Notes: generated by a model not told the origin, from the letters alone. 64,000 bases of DNA from Mycolicibacterium goodii (GCF_022370755.2 NZ_CP092364.2:5084001-5148000), one strand, 5' to 3'. Counted from the first letter of the stretch, positions 1-10,578 are shown. Program-made: numbers and translations.

Positions 1-1
1 C

Positions 2-316
2 GACGTGCTGTTCATGTCGGTCACGGCCGTCTCGCGCGGCATGTGCTTTCATCCGTCGAGCACGGCAGCCGAGCTCAAGCGGGCCTTCATGGAAAGTGCC
101 GAACTGCGCGTGCTGCTCATCGATCACACCAAACCGGCTCGTCGCGCCATCCACCGCATCTGCGCACTCGAAGACTTCGATGCCGTCGTCATCGATGCCG
201 GTGTCGGCGCCGATGACATGGAGCAGATGCAGGCCACCGGTGCGAACATCATTGTCGCGCAACCTGCTCCGATCATCACGGCGGAACCGGAACTCAGCGG
301 GGCGACGCCGCGATGA
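2..316 (+). CDS. DeoR-family sugar-operon regulator, C-terminal part (partial)
   Basis: The 5' end lies outside the window; about 104 residues remain. The visible part matches the C-terminal sugar-phosphate-sensing half of DeoR regulators (DeoRC, ISOCOT fold): a VLFMSVTAVS strand, the LLIDHTK segment typical of the family, and an ending with an AVVIDAGV strand and a degenerate tail. Such proteins repress sugar catabolic operons until a phosphorylated sugar binds. The stop codon overlaps the start of the FGGY kinase gene (ATGA, 313-316), so regulator and enzymes are probably co-transcribed. The inducer cannot be read from this fragment. The N-terminal HTH is inferred, not seen. Confidence 0.8.
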   Translation, partial: DVLFMSVTAVSRGMCFHPSSTAAELKRAFMESAELRVLLIDHTKPARRAIHRICALEDFDAVVIDAGVGADDMEQMQATGANIIVAQPAPIITAEPELSGATPR

Positions 317-1839
317 GGGCACCACTCGTGCTCGCGGTCGACTGCTCGACGACCGCGGCGAAGGCCATCATCGTCGACGCCAAGGGTGACCTGGTGGGAA
401 CCGGCGCACAGGCGCTGCAGACCCAGACCCCCGCGCCGCACTGGTTCGAGCAGGACGCCGCGGACTGGTGGACGGCGACCGACGAGGCCGTTCGACAGGC
501 ACTCAGCGAGATCGACGACCGCGGTGCCGTAGCGGCCGTCTGTGTCACGCACCAGCGCGAGACCTTCGTCTGCCTCGACGCCGACGAGTCGCCGATCAGG
601 CCGGCGATCCTGTGGATGGACGGGCGCGCGGACGCCGAGACCAGAAGCCACGGAACGCAACGCGTCGAGCTGTTGTCGGGTAAGCCGGCCGACATCACGC
701 CGGGCCTGTACAAACTGCTGTGGCTGCGCCATCACGAGGCCGACACGATGGCGCGCTGTCACCGCATCGCCGACGTGCACACCTATCTCACACATGCGAT
801 GACCGGGCGGTGGGTGTCGAGCACCGCGTCGGTGGACCCGCTGGCGTTGATCGACCAGGCCACCGGGGACTACAGCGATGAGCTTCTCGAGCTCTGCGGG
901 TTGAACCGTCATCAGCTGCCCGATCTGGTGCCCACGGGCACCTCGCTCGGGCCGTTGCGTCCCGAGGTCGCCGAGGCGTGGGGGCTGAATCCCGACGTCG
1001 TGGTGGTTGCCGGCACCGGCGACGGTCAGGCCGCCGGCCTCGGCCTCGGTGTGACCGATCCCGGAGTGGCGTATCTGGTCCTCGGCACCGCTGTGGTGAT
1101 CGGCGCGGAGATGACGTCGTATCTGCCGTCTCGCGCCTACCGATCGATGATCTCGGCGATGCCCGGCCAGACCACCGCGGAGACATTCAGCTCGTCGGGT
1201 ACCTATCTGCCCACGTGGTTTCGCACCGAGTTCGGCGACCCGGAACTCGGCGGCGCCCCCGATCCGCGTCTCGAGCGCGACGCCGCAGCACTGCCGGTGG
1301 GCAGCGAGGGTCTGCTGACCCTGCCCTACTGGAACGGCGCGCAGACGCCGCACTGGGACAGCCGCGCTTCCGGCATAACCCTCGGTTGGCGCGGCTGTCA
1401 TACCAAGGCCCACATGTACCGTTCGCTACTCGAAGGCATCGCCTTCGAGCTCCGCATGCAACTCGACGGGCTCGAAGAGGCCCGCGGTGAACGCGTCGAG
1501 GTGCTGCGCGCGATGGGCGGGGGTGCCCGCAGCGTGTTGTGGACGCAGATCCTGGCCGACGTGTTCGGCAGGCCGCTGGAAGTCTGTGCCTCCGGGGAGG
1601 TCAGTGCGCTCGGCGCGGCCGCGGTCGCATTGACCACGATCGGCGAATTCAGCTCGATTCCCGAGGCCGCGGCCGCGGTCGCCCGCACCGACGCCGTGAT
1701 CGAGCCCCGCCCCGACGCCGTGGCCCGCTACGCGGAGCTACGTGTCCTGTACCAACGCCTGTTCACCGAGACCCGAGACCTGCTGCACACCCTGCACGAC
1801 TTGGGCCAGCACCACGAAACACGAGGAGATCAACGATGA
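313..1839 (+). CDS. FGGY-family carbohydrate kinase
   Basis: A 508-residue sugar or polyol kinase of the FGGY (xylulokinase/glycerokinase) class, using ATP to phosphorylate a hydroxyl group. Residues 7-19 (AVDCSTTAAKAII) form the N-terminal phosphate loop. GTGDGQAAG with Asp237 fits the catalytic base region, and MGGGARSVLWTQILAD near residue 400 is the C-terminal FGGY signature. Length is normal for the family. Translation is coupled to the regulator upstream and to the dehydrogenase downstream through ATGA overlaps. With the dehydrogenase and class II aldolase it could oxidise, phosphorylate and cleave one sugar alcohol, but the substrate is not identifiable by eye. Xylulose, ribulose and fuculose are all possible. 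Confidence 0.88.
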   Translation: MRAPLVLAVDCSTTAAKAIIVDAKGDLVGTGAQALQTQTPAPHWFEQDAADWWTATDEAVRQALSEIDDRGAVAAVCVTHQRETFVCLDADESPIRPAILWMDGRADAETRSHGTQRVELLSGKPADITPGLYKLLWLRHHEADTMARCHRIADVHTYLTHAMTGRWVSSTASVDPLALIDQATGDYSDELLELCGLNRHQLPDLVPTGTSLGPLRPEVAEAWGLNPDVVVVAGTGDGQAAGLGLGVTDPGVAYLVLGTAVVIGAEMTSYLPSRAYRSMISAMPGQTTAETFSSSGTYLPTWFRTEFGDPELGGAPDPRLERDAAALPVGSEGLLTLPYWNGAQTPHWDSRASGITLGWRGCHTKAHMYRSLLEGIAFELRMQLDGLEEARGERVEVLRAMGGGARSVLWTQILADVFGRPLEVCASGEVSALGAAAVALTTIGEFSSIPEAAAAVARTDAVIEPRPDAVARYAELRVLYQRLFTETRDLLHTLHDLGQHHETRGDQR

Positions 1840-2873
1840 GAGCGGCCATGTTCTATGGGCCAGGAGACTTGCGACTGGAAGACGTCGCGGCCACCGAACC
1901 CGGGCCAGGCGAGGTGCTGGTGGATGTGAAAGCCGCAGCGACCTGCGGCACCGACTTGAAGTCCTACCGTCGCGGCCATCCCAAGCTCTTCCCGACGCTG
2001 CCGTCCCGGTTCGGTCATGAATTCGCAGGCGTCGTATCGGCCGTCGGCGACGGCGTGGACAAGTTCGCCGTCGGCGACCGTGTGGTCGCGGCCAACACCG
2101 CGCCGTGCGGGCACTGCTGGGCATGCACTCGCGGGCGCCAAAGCCTCTGTGAGAACCTGGAATTCCTCAACGGGGCGTTCGCCGAGCAGGTGATCATTCC
2201 GGCCGCGATCGTCGAGCGCAACACCTACCGGCTGCCCGACGATCTCGACTTCGCCTCCGCGGCGCCCTTGGAACCGCTGGCCACCGTCGTGCACGGCATG
2301 GACGAAACCGGAATTCAGCTCGGGGACACTGTCGTGGTCCACGGTGCGGGACCGATCGGCCTGATGTTCGTGCGGCTCGCGACGCTTCGCGGGGCGAACG
2401 TGATCTCGGTCGACCAGTCACCGTGGCGGCTGCAACAGGCCAGCCAGGCCGGCGCGGTGGATACCGTTGACCTGTCCGAGGTCCCAGATTTCGAAGACCG
2501 GGTCGCGATGATCAAGGCACGCACACCACATGGGCGGGGCGCCGACGTCGCCATCGAGGCGGTCGGACTGCCGCAGGTGTGGGAGCAGACCGTGCGGACC
2601 CTGCGGCCCGGCGCGACGGCCGTGCTGTTCGGCGGGACACCCAAGGGTGCGCTGTTCTCCGTCGACTCCTCCGCCATGCATTACGAGGAATACACGCTCA
2701 AGGGCGTCTTCCACCACACCCCGAACTACGTCAGGACCGCGGTGGAGCTGTTGGCCAGCAAGAAGGTCGACGGGTCGATGCTCGTGACCGAGCGCAGGCC
2801 GCTGGAAGCGCTGCTGCCGAGCCTGGAGGACATGGCCGCAGGCCGCGGTTCGAAGTACGTGTTGGAACCGTGA
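1836..2873 (+). CDS. Zinc-dependent medium-chain dehydrogenase (sorbitol/threonine dehydrogenase type)
   Basis: A 345-residue NAD(P)-linked MDR dehydrogenase. Catalytic zinc ligands are Cys37 (CGTDLKSY) and His61-Glu62 (GHEF). The structural zinc site is Cys91, Cys94, Cys97 and Cys105. The Rossmann fold begins with GAGPIG (169-174). The ATG at 1836 overlaps the kinase stop and gives the expected N-terminus; an open frame continues upstream but only inside the kinase gene. It probably oxidises a polyol or sugar in the pathway shared with its neighbours. Substrate and cofactor preference are not determined. Confidence 0.87.
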   Translation: MRAAMFYGPGDLRLEDVAATEPGPGEVLVDVKAAATCGTDLKSYRRGHPKLFPTLPSRFGHEFAGVVSAVGDGVDKFAVGDRVVAANTAPCGHCWACTRGRQSLCENLEFLNGAFAEQVIIPAAIVERNTYRLPDDLDFASAAPLEPLATVVHGMDETGIQLGDTVVVHGAGPIGLMFVRLATLRGANVISVDQSPWRLQQASQAGAVDTVDLSEVPDFEDRVAMIKARTPHGRGADVAIEAVGLPQVWEQTVRTLRPGATAVLFGGTPKGALFSVDSSAMHYEEYTLKGVFHHTPNYVRTAVELLASKKVDGSMLVTERRPLEALLPSLEDMAAGRGSKYVLEP

Positions 2874-3529
2874 CCGCGTCGATTCGGCTCGGTGACGAGC
2901 GCAGGCAGATCGTCGAGGCGTGTCAGTACCTGAGCCGCTCCGGGCTCGTGGTCGGGACCGCGGGCAATGTGTCGATCCGGGTCGGCGACCTCGTGGTGAT
3001 CTCGCCGAGCGGCGTTGACTACGAGGCCATGTCGGCGCGCGACGTCGGCATCCACGACCTCGACGGCAACGCCGTCGACGCGGCGCTGGCACCTTCCAGC
3101 GAGCTCGCGCTGCACCTCGCGGTGTACCAGACGACCGAGCACACCGCGGTCGTGCACACCCACGGCCCGGCCTCCACCGCGTTGTCGACCGTCGTCGACG
3201 AGGTCCCCGCATCGCATTACTATTCGGCGCTGTTCGGCGGTGCCGTCCGGGTCGCGCCGTACGCCACGTTCGGCACCCAGGAGTTGGCCGACAACGTGAC
3301 CACCGCACTGCGCGATCGCACCGCCGCCTTGATGGGCAACCACGGTGCTGTGCTCGTCGGTCAAGCGCTCCCGAAGGTGCTGGGCCTGGTGCCCTACCTC
3401 GAGTACATCTGCGACGTACAACTGCGGGCGATGGCCAGCGGTGCGCCCGTCCGCGTGCTCGACAACGACGAGATCGCCGAAGTCGGCCGCCGGCTCGCGG
3501 GCTACGGGCAAAAGGCGACGCAGGGCTGA
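2870..3529 (+). CDS. Class II aldolase/adducin-family protein (L-fuculose-phosphate aldolase type)
   Basis: A 219-residue class II aldolase of the FucA/AraD family, which cleaves a ketose or pentulose phosphate to dihydroxyacetone phosphate or epimerises it. Motifs: GTAGNVSIR (29-37), SPSGVDYE, Glu78 in the PSSE segment, zinc ligands His96 and His98 (HTHG), and a third ligand in the NHGAV segment. It starts at a GTG overlapping the dehydrogenase stop (GTGA) and is the last gene of the DeoR-kinase-dehydrogenase-aldolase operon. A hairpin at 3564-3590 follows. The family is clear; the exact sugar phosphate is not. Confidence 0.85.
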   Translation: MTASIRLGDERRQIVEACQYLSRSGLVVGTAGNVSIRVGDLVVISPSGVDYEAMSARDVGIHDLDGNAVDAALAPSSELALHLAVYQTTEHTAVVHTHGPASTALSTVVDEVPASHYYSALFGGAVRVAPYATFGTQELADNVTTALRDRTAALMGNHGAVLVGQALPKVLGLVPYLEYICDVQLRAMASGAPVRVLDNDEIAEVGRRLAGYGQKATQG

Positions 3530-3563
3530 GGTCACCGCATCGCGAACGTGCCGCCCTGGCGGT

Positions 3564-3590
3564 GTGGGACCGGTCTGACGCCGGTCCCAC
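3564..3590. terminator. Hairpin terminator between convergent aldolase and hspR genes
   Basis: Perfect 10-bp inverted repeat GTGGGACCGG (3564-3573) and CCGGTCCCAC (3581-3590) with a 7-base loop, in the 67-bp gap between two genes that converge here. There is no T-run, as is common for mycobacterial terminators, so function is inferred from position. Confidence 0.6.
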
Positions 3591-3596
3591 GAGCAC

Positions 3597-3962
3597 TCAG
3601 GATCGGTTGTTACGGCCGCTTCTCGGCTGCCAGAGCACCAGGGCGGTACTCGGCTTGCGCAACCGTTCCAGTTCGGCGGTCAACTCGGCGACGCGTCGCT
3701 GCAGCGCATCGACCTGATTGGTCAGTTCGATGATGCGCTTGATGCCGGCGAGGTTCACGCCCTCGTCCTGGGACAGCCGCTGAACCTCCCGCAGCAGGTC
3801 GACGTCGCGTTCCGAATAACGCCGTCCGCCACCGGATGTGCGCTGCGGGGTGACCAAGCCCAGCCGGTCATAGGTGCGCAGGGTCTGCGCATGCATGCCG
3901 GCGAGCTCGGCCGCCACAGAGATCAGAAACGTACGGGCTTCGTCTTTGCGCTTGCCGCTCAT
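3597..3962 (-). CDS. hspR: Heat-shock repressor HspR (MerR family)
   Basis: A 121-residue MerR-type repressor that binds HAIR inverted repeats upstream of dnaK, with DnaK as co-repressor in Streptomyces and mycobacteria. The N-terminal winged HTH spans roughly residues 12-60 ([20 protein letters not shown], then [11 protein letters not shown]). It is followed by a leucine-rich coiled coil (about 75-102) for dimerisation. The ATG at 3962 overlaps the dnaJ stop (ATGA); an in-frame ATG five codons upstream (3977) is possible but less likely. Last gene of the dnaK-grpE-dnaJ-hspR operon, so it should be autoregulated through the two HAIR-like sites near 7689-7764. Confidence 0.95.
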   Translation of the reverse strand: MSGKRKDEARTFLISVAAELAGMHAQTLRTYDRLGLVTPQRTSGGGRRYSERDVDLLREVQRLSQDEGVNLAGIKRIIELTNQVDALQRRVAELTAELERLRKPSTALVLWQPRSGRNNRS

Positions 3963-5131
3963 ACGTTCCCCGCCCATCCGGCCCGCGGATCGAAGCCACT
4001 GGCGCGCTCGGCTTTCGCATAAGCCTCCAGCGCCTCTGCCGCTTCACCTTCGAGGTTCGGTGGCACCGCGACCTTCACGGTGACCAACAGGTCCCCATGA
4101 CCACCCGACCGCTTGGGCACGCCGCGTCCACGGACACGCAGGATCCGGCCGTCCGAGGTGCCCTTGGGCACCCGGACCCCGACCTTGCCGTCGAGCGTGG
4201 GAACCGAAAGTGTTGTCCCGAGCGCCAGTTCGTGGAAACTGACGGGAACGGTGACGGTCAGGTCGTCGCCGTCGCGTCCGAACACCTTGTCGGGGCGCAC
4301 GTGCACGGTGACGTAGAGATCGCCGGAAGGCGCACCACGCAGGCCCGCCTCCCCCTGCCCGGCCAGCCGGATGCGCTGTCCGTCCTCGACACCAGCGGGG
4401 ATCCGCACGTTGATGGTGCGGGTCCGGGTGGTGACGCCGGTGCCCCGGCATTCCTGGCAGGGATGCTCGATGATCGAGCCGCTACCACGGCACTCGGTGC
4501 AGGGCTCGGAGAAGCCGAAAGCACCCTGGTTGCGGCTGATCACGCCGGAGCCGTTGCAGTTCGGGCACACCTTGGGGCTGGTGCCGGGCCGTGCACCACT
4601 GCCGTGGCAGTTGGTGCACGGCGCCGGGCTGGTCAGCCGCAGCGGCATGGCCACGCCCTTGGTGGCCTCCAGGAACGACAGCTCGGTTTCGGTCTCGAGG
4701 TCGTTCCCTCGGCGCGGACGGCTCGGCCGCTGCTGGGCGCCGCGGCCGAACAGCCCGCCGAAGAGGTCGCCGATGTTCGCGCCACCGCTCTGGCCTGCGG
4801 CGTCGAACAGGTCACCGAGGTTGAATTCGACCCCGTCGGAACCGAATCCGCCTCCGAAGTTGCCTCCCGTGTTGAACCGGCGTCCACCGAATCCGCCGGC
4901 GAACAGCCGGCGGGTCTCGTCATACTCCTTGCGCTTAGCGGGGTCCGACAAAACACTGTTCGCCTCGGACACCGCCTTGAACCGCTCCGCGGCTCCAGGA
5001 TCGGAGTTCCGGTCAGGGTGCAGCTCGGAGGCCAGTTTCCGGTAGGCCTTCTTGATCTCGTCGGCGCTGGCGTCAGAGGAGACGCCGAGTTCTTTGTAGA
5101 AATCCTTCTCGACCCACTCGCGTTGGGCCAT
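3959..5131 (-). CDS. dnaJ1: Chaperone DnaJ (DnaJ1)
   Basis: A 390-residue type I Hsp40 that stimulates DnaK ATPase and delivers substrates. The J domain carries the HPD motif at 38-40. A Gly/Phe-rich stretch follows (about 76-135). The zinc-binding domain has four CxxCxGxG units starting at Cys172, 189, 211 and 225, then the C-terminal substrate-binding domains. A strong ribosome site (AAGGAGGTGG on the coding strand) lies just upstream of the ATG. It is 41 bp downstream of grpE and overlaps hspR, as in the classic mycobacterial heat-shock operon. Confidence 0.97.
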   Translation of the reverse strand: MAQREWVEKDFYKELGVSSDASADEIKKAYRKLASELHPDRNSDPGAAERFKAVSEANSVLSDPAKRKEYDETRRLFAGGFGGRRFNTGGNFGGGFGSDGVEFNLGDLFDAAGQSGGANIGDLFGGLFGRGAQQRPSRPRRGNDLETETELSFLEATKGVAMPLRLTSPAPCTNCHGSGARPGTSPKVCPNCNGSGVISRNQGAFGFSEPCTECRGSGSIIEHPCQECRGTGVTTRTRTINVRIPAGVEDGQRIRLAGQGEAGLRGAPSGDLYVTVHVRPDKVFGRDGDDLTVTVPVSFHELALGTTLSVPTLDGKVGVRVPKGTSDGRILRVRGRGVPKRSGGHGDLLVTVKVAVPPNLEGEAAEALEAYAKAERASGFDPRAGWAGNV

Positions 5132-5172
5132 GCTGCGCCACCTCCTTACCTCTTCTTTCTAGTCGGATCTGT

Positions 5173-5807
5173 CTAATTGTCTGATTCTGCGGCCTGTTCT
5201 GCCGCGGCGTCGGGTTTATCCGCCGCCGCTTGGACCTCGGCGCCGTCATCGGTGCCCGGAACGGTGTCGACAACGCCGACCATGGCGTGCCGGATGACCT
5301 GCTCGCCCACCCGGTAACCGCGACGCATGACGGTTCCGACCACCGGGTGCGTGCCGTCGCCCTCGTGCTGCACGGCTTCGTGCAGCTGCGGGTCGAACTC
5401 GTCACCCTCTTGGCCGAACGCAGAAAGACCCAGGCCCTCAAGCGCGCTGACGAGCTTGTCGGCAACCGCCTTGAGCGGGCCGGATTCCAGGTCGCCGTGG
5501 CTGCGGGCGCGGTCGAGGTCGTCGAGAACGCCCAACAACTCGCTGACCACATTGGCCTTCGTCCGCTCGGCGATCAGCTGCTGGTCGCGCAGCGCCCGCT
5601 TGCGGTAGTTGTCGTACTCGGCCTTGACCCGCTGCAGCGTGGCCTTCAGCTCGGTGACCTCGTCGCTGTCGTTCGCCGATTCCGGCGCTGCGGCCGAGGC
5701 CGGCGCCGCCCCGCCTGGGGCCGTCGCCGGCTCACGAACCTCACCGGTCTCGGGATCGATGCGCCGTTTGTCGGTGATGGTCACCGGCTCGTGCGAATCG
5801 TCCTGGC

Positions 5808-5811
<4 letters not shown>
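5173..5811 (-). CDS. grpE: Nucleotide exchange factor GrpE
   Basis: A 212-residue GrpE that releases ADP from DnaK. The N-terminal 60 residues are acidic and Ala/Pro-rich, then a long helix (about 50-100, including the [20 protein letters not shown] region) forms the dimer stalk. The C-terminal beta domain carries [12 protein letters not shown] near residue 175. The start overlaps the dnaK stop (5808-5811), giving translational coupling. The acidic Ala/Glu-rich C-terminal tail is typical of mycobacterial GrpE. Confidence 0.96.
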
Positions 5812-7661
<1,850 letters not shown>

Positions 7662-7688
7662 GTTGATGCCTCCTGATAGATATAGGGG

Positions 7689-7709
7689 TCTGAGCGGACT
7701 GCGCTCAAG
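7689..7709. promoter_or_regulatory. HAIR-like operator 2 for HspR
   Basis: TCTGAGC (7689-7695), a 7-bp spacer and GCTCAAG (7703-7709): the same dyad geometry as HAIR 1 but with a degenerate left arm. It is between HAIR 1 and dnaK, 28 bp from the dnaK start codon. A possible -35 (TTGACA on the minus strand, 7737-7732) lies between the two sites, so HspR bound at both would flank the promoter. Confidence 0.65.
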
Positions 7710-7743
7710 TCTGCTCCGCCCCTCTACCGGCTGTCAATTCAGA

Positions 7744-7764
7744 CTTGAGTCCATGTCACTCAAC
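7744..7764. promoter_or_regulatory. HAIR operator 1 for HspR
   Basis: CTTGAGT (7744-7750), a 7-bp spacer and ACTCAAC (7758-7764) match 13 of 14 positions of the HspR-associated inverted repeat CTTGAGT-N7-ACTCAAG. It lies upstream of dnaK and also about 150 bp upstream of the divergent lipoprotein gene. HspR binding is inferred from the established consensus. Confidence 0.88.
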
Positions 7765-7916
7765 TTGTTGTTCGTACCCGTCAACGGGTGCAGGTCGCGT
7801 TTTGTTCCCGCGACGTACGTCACAACTTCCGCACTCAACGTCGAGATCGACGTAAATGTCGCAGAACCGGCGTGCCGACGACGTTTTCGTCGGTCTCGCG
7901 GTGGAAAATTTGGGTG

Positions 7917-8462
7917 ATGAAAGCGCGGTTGCTGCTCGGATGCCTGCTGTCGACGGGCGGGCTGCTGGTGGGCTGCCATTCCGGCATCGAGGGCACACCG
8001 GTGACCAGTCCGAACTCACCCACCGAGCCGGATTTCCCCACCGCTCGGCCGAGCCGGTCGAGTCCCGCCCCGGCTCCGAGCTCGACCGTGGCGGCACCCC
8101 CGAGCGCCAAGCCGCCGACGGGAGCGACGCCGCTGGAGCCGCAGAACGGGTACGTGTTCATCGAGACGAAATCCGGGAAGACGCGCTGCCAGCTGTCCGA
8201 GCAGGATGTGGGCTGTGAATCGGACTTCGCGAATGCGCCGGAGATCGACGGTCTGCCCGCCAATGGCGTGCAGCTGAGCGCCGGTGGGCAGATGCGGTGG
8301 ATCGTCGGGAACCTCGGTGCCATCCCCGCCGTGACACTGGACTACAAGCGCTACCGGGCATTGGGCTGGACGATCGACGCGAGCAGCGACGGCACACGCT
8401 TCACCAATGACGACACCGGCCACGGGATGGTTGTCGCGGTGGAAGGGGTACAGGTCTTCTGA
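7917..8462 (+). CDS. Putative lipoprotein of unknown function
   Basis: A 181-residue protein with a lipoprotein signal peptide: basic Lys-Ala-Arg start, hydrophobic core, and lipobox LVGC with Cys20 as the lipidation site. A Pro/Ser/Thr-rich linker (about 30-70) leads to a compact C-terminal domain with two cysteines (TRCQLSEQDVGCESD) that could form a disulfide, followed by strands ending in VAVEGVQVF. The ATG at 7917 is chosen because the signal peptide begins there. Likely outer-leaflet membrane-attached. It diverges from dnaK and shares its regulatory region, so heat-shock control is possible. No function recognised. Confidence 0.72.
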   Translation: MKARLLLGCLLSTGGLLVGCHSGIEGTPVTSPNSPTEPDFPTARPSRSSPAPAPSSTVAAPPSAKPPTGATPLEPQNGYVFIETKSGKTRCQLSEQDVGCESDFANAPEIDGLPANGVQLSAGGQMRWIVGNLGAIPAVTLDYKRYRALGWTIDASSDGTRFTNDDTGHGMVVAVEGVQVF

Positions 8463-8496
8463 TCGAAGCGACCCGTCCGCGGGGGAGGTAGAGAAC

Positions 8497-9120
8497 ATGA
8501 CGGTGGCTCAGCGGGAACGTGCCGCCCTTGTCGAGGCGATGCGGGCCGTCGGCCCGGACGCCCCGACGCTGTGTGAGGGCTGGACGACGCGCGACCTGGC
8601 CGCGCATCTGGTGGTGCGCGAGCGTCGCCCCGACGCCGCGCCGGGAATCCTGGTGCCGCGCCTCGCCGGGTACACGCAACGGGTGCAGCAGCAGGTGACC
8701 GATTCGACGGACTGGCCGACGCTGCTGGATCGCATCGCGTCGGGTCCCCCGCTGTTGTCGCCGTTCAAGCTGCTGGATCCGCTGGTCAACGTCGCCGAGA
8801 TGTTCATCCATCATGAGGATGTGCGGCGTGCGCAACCCGATTGGGAGCCAAGGGTTCTCGATGAGGAGACCGCGGGCGCCGTGGCCCGGCAGGTGTCGAC
8901 GATGGCGCGGATGACGATGTCGAAGTCCCCGGTTCGGGTGGCGTTGACCACGCCTGAGGGCAAGACGTTGGCAACCGCAGGCAAAGGGCCGGCCGTCACG
9001 GTGACGGGCGAACCCGGGGAGCTGCTGTTGTTCGTCGCGGGCCGCGAACAGACGCGGGTGGAGTTCACCGGAGACGAGAGCTCCGTCGCCGCGCTGCGAT
9101 CTGCGCGACGGGGGCTCTAG
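8497..9120 (+). CDS. TIGR03085-type metal-binding protein (DinB/mycothiol maleylpyruvate isomerase superfamily)
   Basis: A 207-residue protein with the actinobacterial N-terminal fold seen in mycothiol-dependent maleylpyruvate isomerases: LCEGWTTRDLAAHLVVRERRP (about 26-46) supplies a conserved Trp and the first metal-ligand His, and EMFIHHEDVRRAQPDW near residue 105-120 supplies the other histidines. The start at 8497 follows a GGGGGAGGT ribosome site. Family knowledge suggests a divalent metal site and possibly a thiol cofactor; the substrate is unknown. It sits alone between a lipoprotein and an LLM oxidoreductase. Confidence 0.72.
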   Translation: MTVAQRERAALVEAMRAVGPDAPTLCEGWTTRDLAAHLVVRERRPDAAPGILVPRLAGYTQRVQQQVTDSTDWPTLLDRIASGPPLLSPFKLLDPLVNVAEMFIHHEDVRRAQPDWEPRVLDEETAGAVARQVSTMARMTMSKSPVRVALTTPEGKTLATAGKGPAVTVTGEPGELLLFVAGREQTRVEFTGDESSVAALRSARRGL

Positions 9121-9124
9121 CTTC

Positions 9125-9130
9125 TAGGCT
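9125..9130 (+). promoter_or_regulatory. Putative -10 element of a leaderless transcript
   Basis: TAGGCT fits the mycobacterial TANNNT -10 pattern and ends 7 bases before the GTG at 9138, so transcription would begin at or beside the start codon. No Shine-Dalgarno sequence is present. Inferred, not measured. Confidence 0.5.
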
Positions 9131-9137
9131 GGGTGCC

Positions 9138-10070
9138 GTGGATTTCCGTGTCTTCGTCGAACCCCAGCAAGGTGCTACCTACTCCGATCAGCTTGCCGTC
9201 GCGCAGGCCGCCGAGCGGCTCGGCTACTCGGCGTTCTTCCGATCCGACCATTTCCTGAAGATGAGCGGTGACGGGCTGCCCGGCCCGACCGATTCGTGGG
9301 TGACGCTGGCGGGCATCGCGCGGGAGACCTCGACGATCCGCCTCGGCACCATGGTCACCTCGGCGACGTTCCGGTACCCCGGCCCGCTGGCCATCTCGGT
9401 GGCACAGGTCGACGAGATGAGCGGTGGTCGCGTCGAACTCGGTCTCGGCGCCGGGTGGTTCGAGGAGGAGCATCTGGCGTACGCGATCCCGTTCCCGCCG
9501 TTGGGTGAGCGGTTCGACCGGCTCACCGAACAGCTGCAGATCCTCACCGGCATGTGGGACACCCCGGTGGGCGAGACGTTCGACTTCGCGGGCACGCATT
9601 ACACCGTGAAGGACTCGCCCGGCCTGCCGAAGCCGGTCCAGACCCCGCATCCGCCGATCATCATCGGCGGGCAGGGCGCCAAGCGCACCCCCGCGCTCGC
9701 CGCGCGATTCGCTGCCGAGTTCAACATCCCGTTCGTGCCGCTGGACACGCTCAAGACGCAGTTCGAGCGGGTGGCAGCCGCGGTGGAGGGCGCAGGACGC
9801 TCCGCGGATTCGATGATCTACTCCGCGGCGTTCGTGCTGTGCGCGGGCCGCGACGAGGCGGAGATCGCCAGGCGTGCGGCCGCAATCGGCCGCGAGGTCG
9901 AAGAGCTGCGCAGCAATTCGCCGCTGGTGGGCACCCCGGCCGAGATCACAGACAAGCTCGGCCCGTTCATCGAGGCCGGCGTGCAGCGCGTCTACCTGCA
10001 GGTGCTGGACATGAGCGACCTCGATCACGTCGAGTTCTTCGCCAACGAAGTGGTACGCCAGTTCAGCTGA
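9138..10070 (+). CDS. LLM-class F420-dependent oxidoreductase
   Basis: A 310-residue luciferase-like monooxygenase-family TIM barrel. Features: MDFRVFVEPQQG start, SDHFLKM near residue 35, the IRLGTMVTSATFRYPGPLA segment and GGRVELGLGAGWFEEEH, all typical of the F420-dependent TIGR03560-like group. In mycobacteria these enzymes use deazaflavin F420 to reduce or oxidise varied substrates; FMN use cannot be excluded. The GTG start is only 17 bp after the previous stop, with a leaderless-type -10 just upstream. No substrate is suggested by the neighbours. Confidence 0.85.
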   Translation: MDFRVFVEPQQGATYSDQLAVAQAAERLGYSAFFRSDHFLKMSGDGLPGPTDSWVTLAGIARETSTIRLGTMVTSATFRYPGPLAISVAQVDEMSGGRVELGLGAGWFEEEHLAYAIPFPPLGERFDRLTEQLQILTGMWDTPVGETFDFAGTHYTVKDSPGLPKPVQTPHPPIIIGGQGAKRTPALAARFAAEFNIPFVPLDTLKTQFERVAAAVEGAGRSADSMIYSAAFVLCAGRDEAEIARRAAAIGREVEELRSNSPLVGTPAEITDKLGPFIEAGVQRVYLQVLDMSDLDHVEFFANEVVRQFS

Positions 10071-10096
10071 CGTGCGACCGCCGCAGCACCCCGCAC

Positions 10097-10102
10097 TAGT
10101 AT
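10097..10102 (+). promoter_or_regulatory. Putative -10 element of a leaderless transcript
   Basis: TAGTAT, a strong match to TANNNT, ends 8 bases before GTG 10111. This spacing would put the transcription start on the initiation codon and supports the 10111 start over the earlier in-frame GTG at 10072. Confidence 0.55.
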
Positions 10103-10110
10103 CGGTGCGC

Positions 10111-10578
10111 GTGACCGCAGACCGAGACGACCAAGGGCGACAACCGGAGGCGCCCTGGCATCACTCGACACCCGCGGTTCTCGGAGCCAGCGTGGCCGCG
10201 CTCGCGGTCATCGCACTGGCGGTGTGGGGTGTTGTGGCGCTGACGAGTGGCGCCGACAACCCGCAGCAGGCGCCCCTCGACTTCGTCGAGCCGACGTATG
10301 CGTCGACCACCTCGCGCACCACGTCCTCCACCACGTCGACGATCACCAGCACGAGCCCGCCGGAGACCACGGAATTCGGCCTGCCGCCGGAGGGCGCCGA
10401 CCCGTCGGAGACGCTGCCGTCGGAGGGCGAGGAGACCACCTCGGAATCGAGTGCGCCGAGGACGCCGCCGCGCACCAGGTCGGAGACCACCGACGACGAC
10501 GGCGATGAGACGTCGACGTCACGGAACCGGCCGCGCACCAACGTGACACGCACGCTGTATCCCGCACCCTTCAACTGA
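10111..10578 (+). CDS. Small single-pass membrane protein with Ser/Thr-rich tail
   Basis: A 155-residue protein with a hydrophilic N-terminus (about 1-25), one transmembrane helix (AVLGASVAALAVIALAVWGV region), and a Ser/Thr-rich, then Pro/Glu/Arg-rich, tail expected outside the cytoplasm. No enzyme motif. Start chosen at GTG 10111 from the -10 spacing; a frame opens 13 codons earlier. Same architecture (short cytoplasmic part, helix, Thr-rich tail) as the next gene and as the tails of the Hsp70-like proteins nearby. A heavily biased tail such as this may be O-mannosylated in mycobacteria; that is inference. Confidence 0.65.
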   Translation: MTADRDDQGRQPEAPWHHSTPAVLGASVAALAVIALAVWGVVALTSGADNPQQAPLDFVEPTYASTTSRTTSSTTSTITSTSPPETTEFGLPPEGADPSETLPSEGEETTSESSAPRTPPRTRSETTDDDGDETSTSRNRPRTNVTRTLYPAPFN

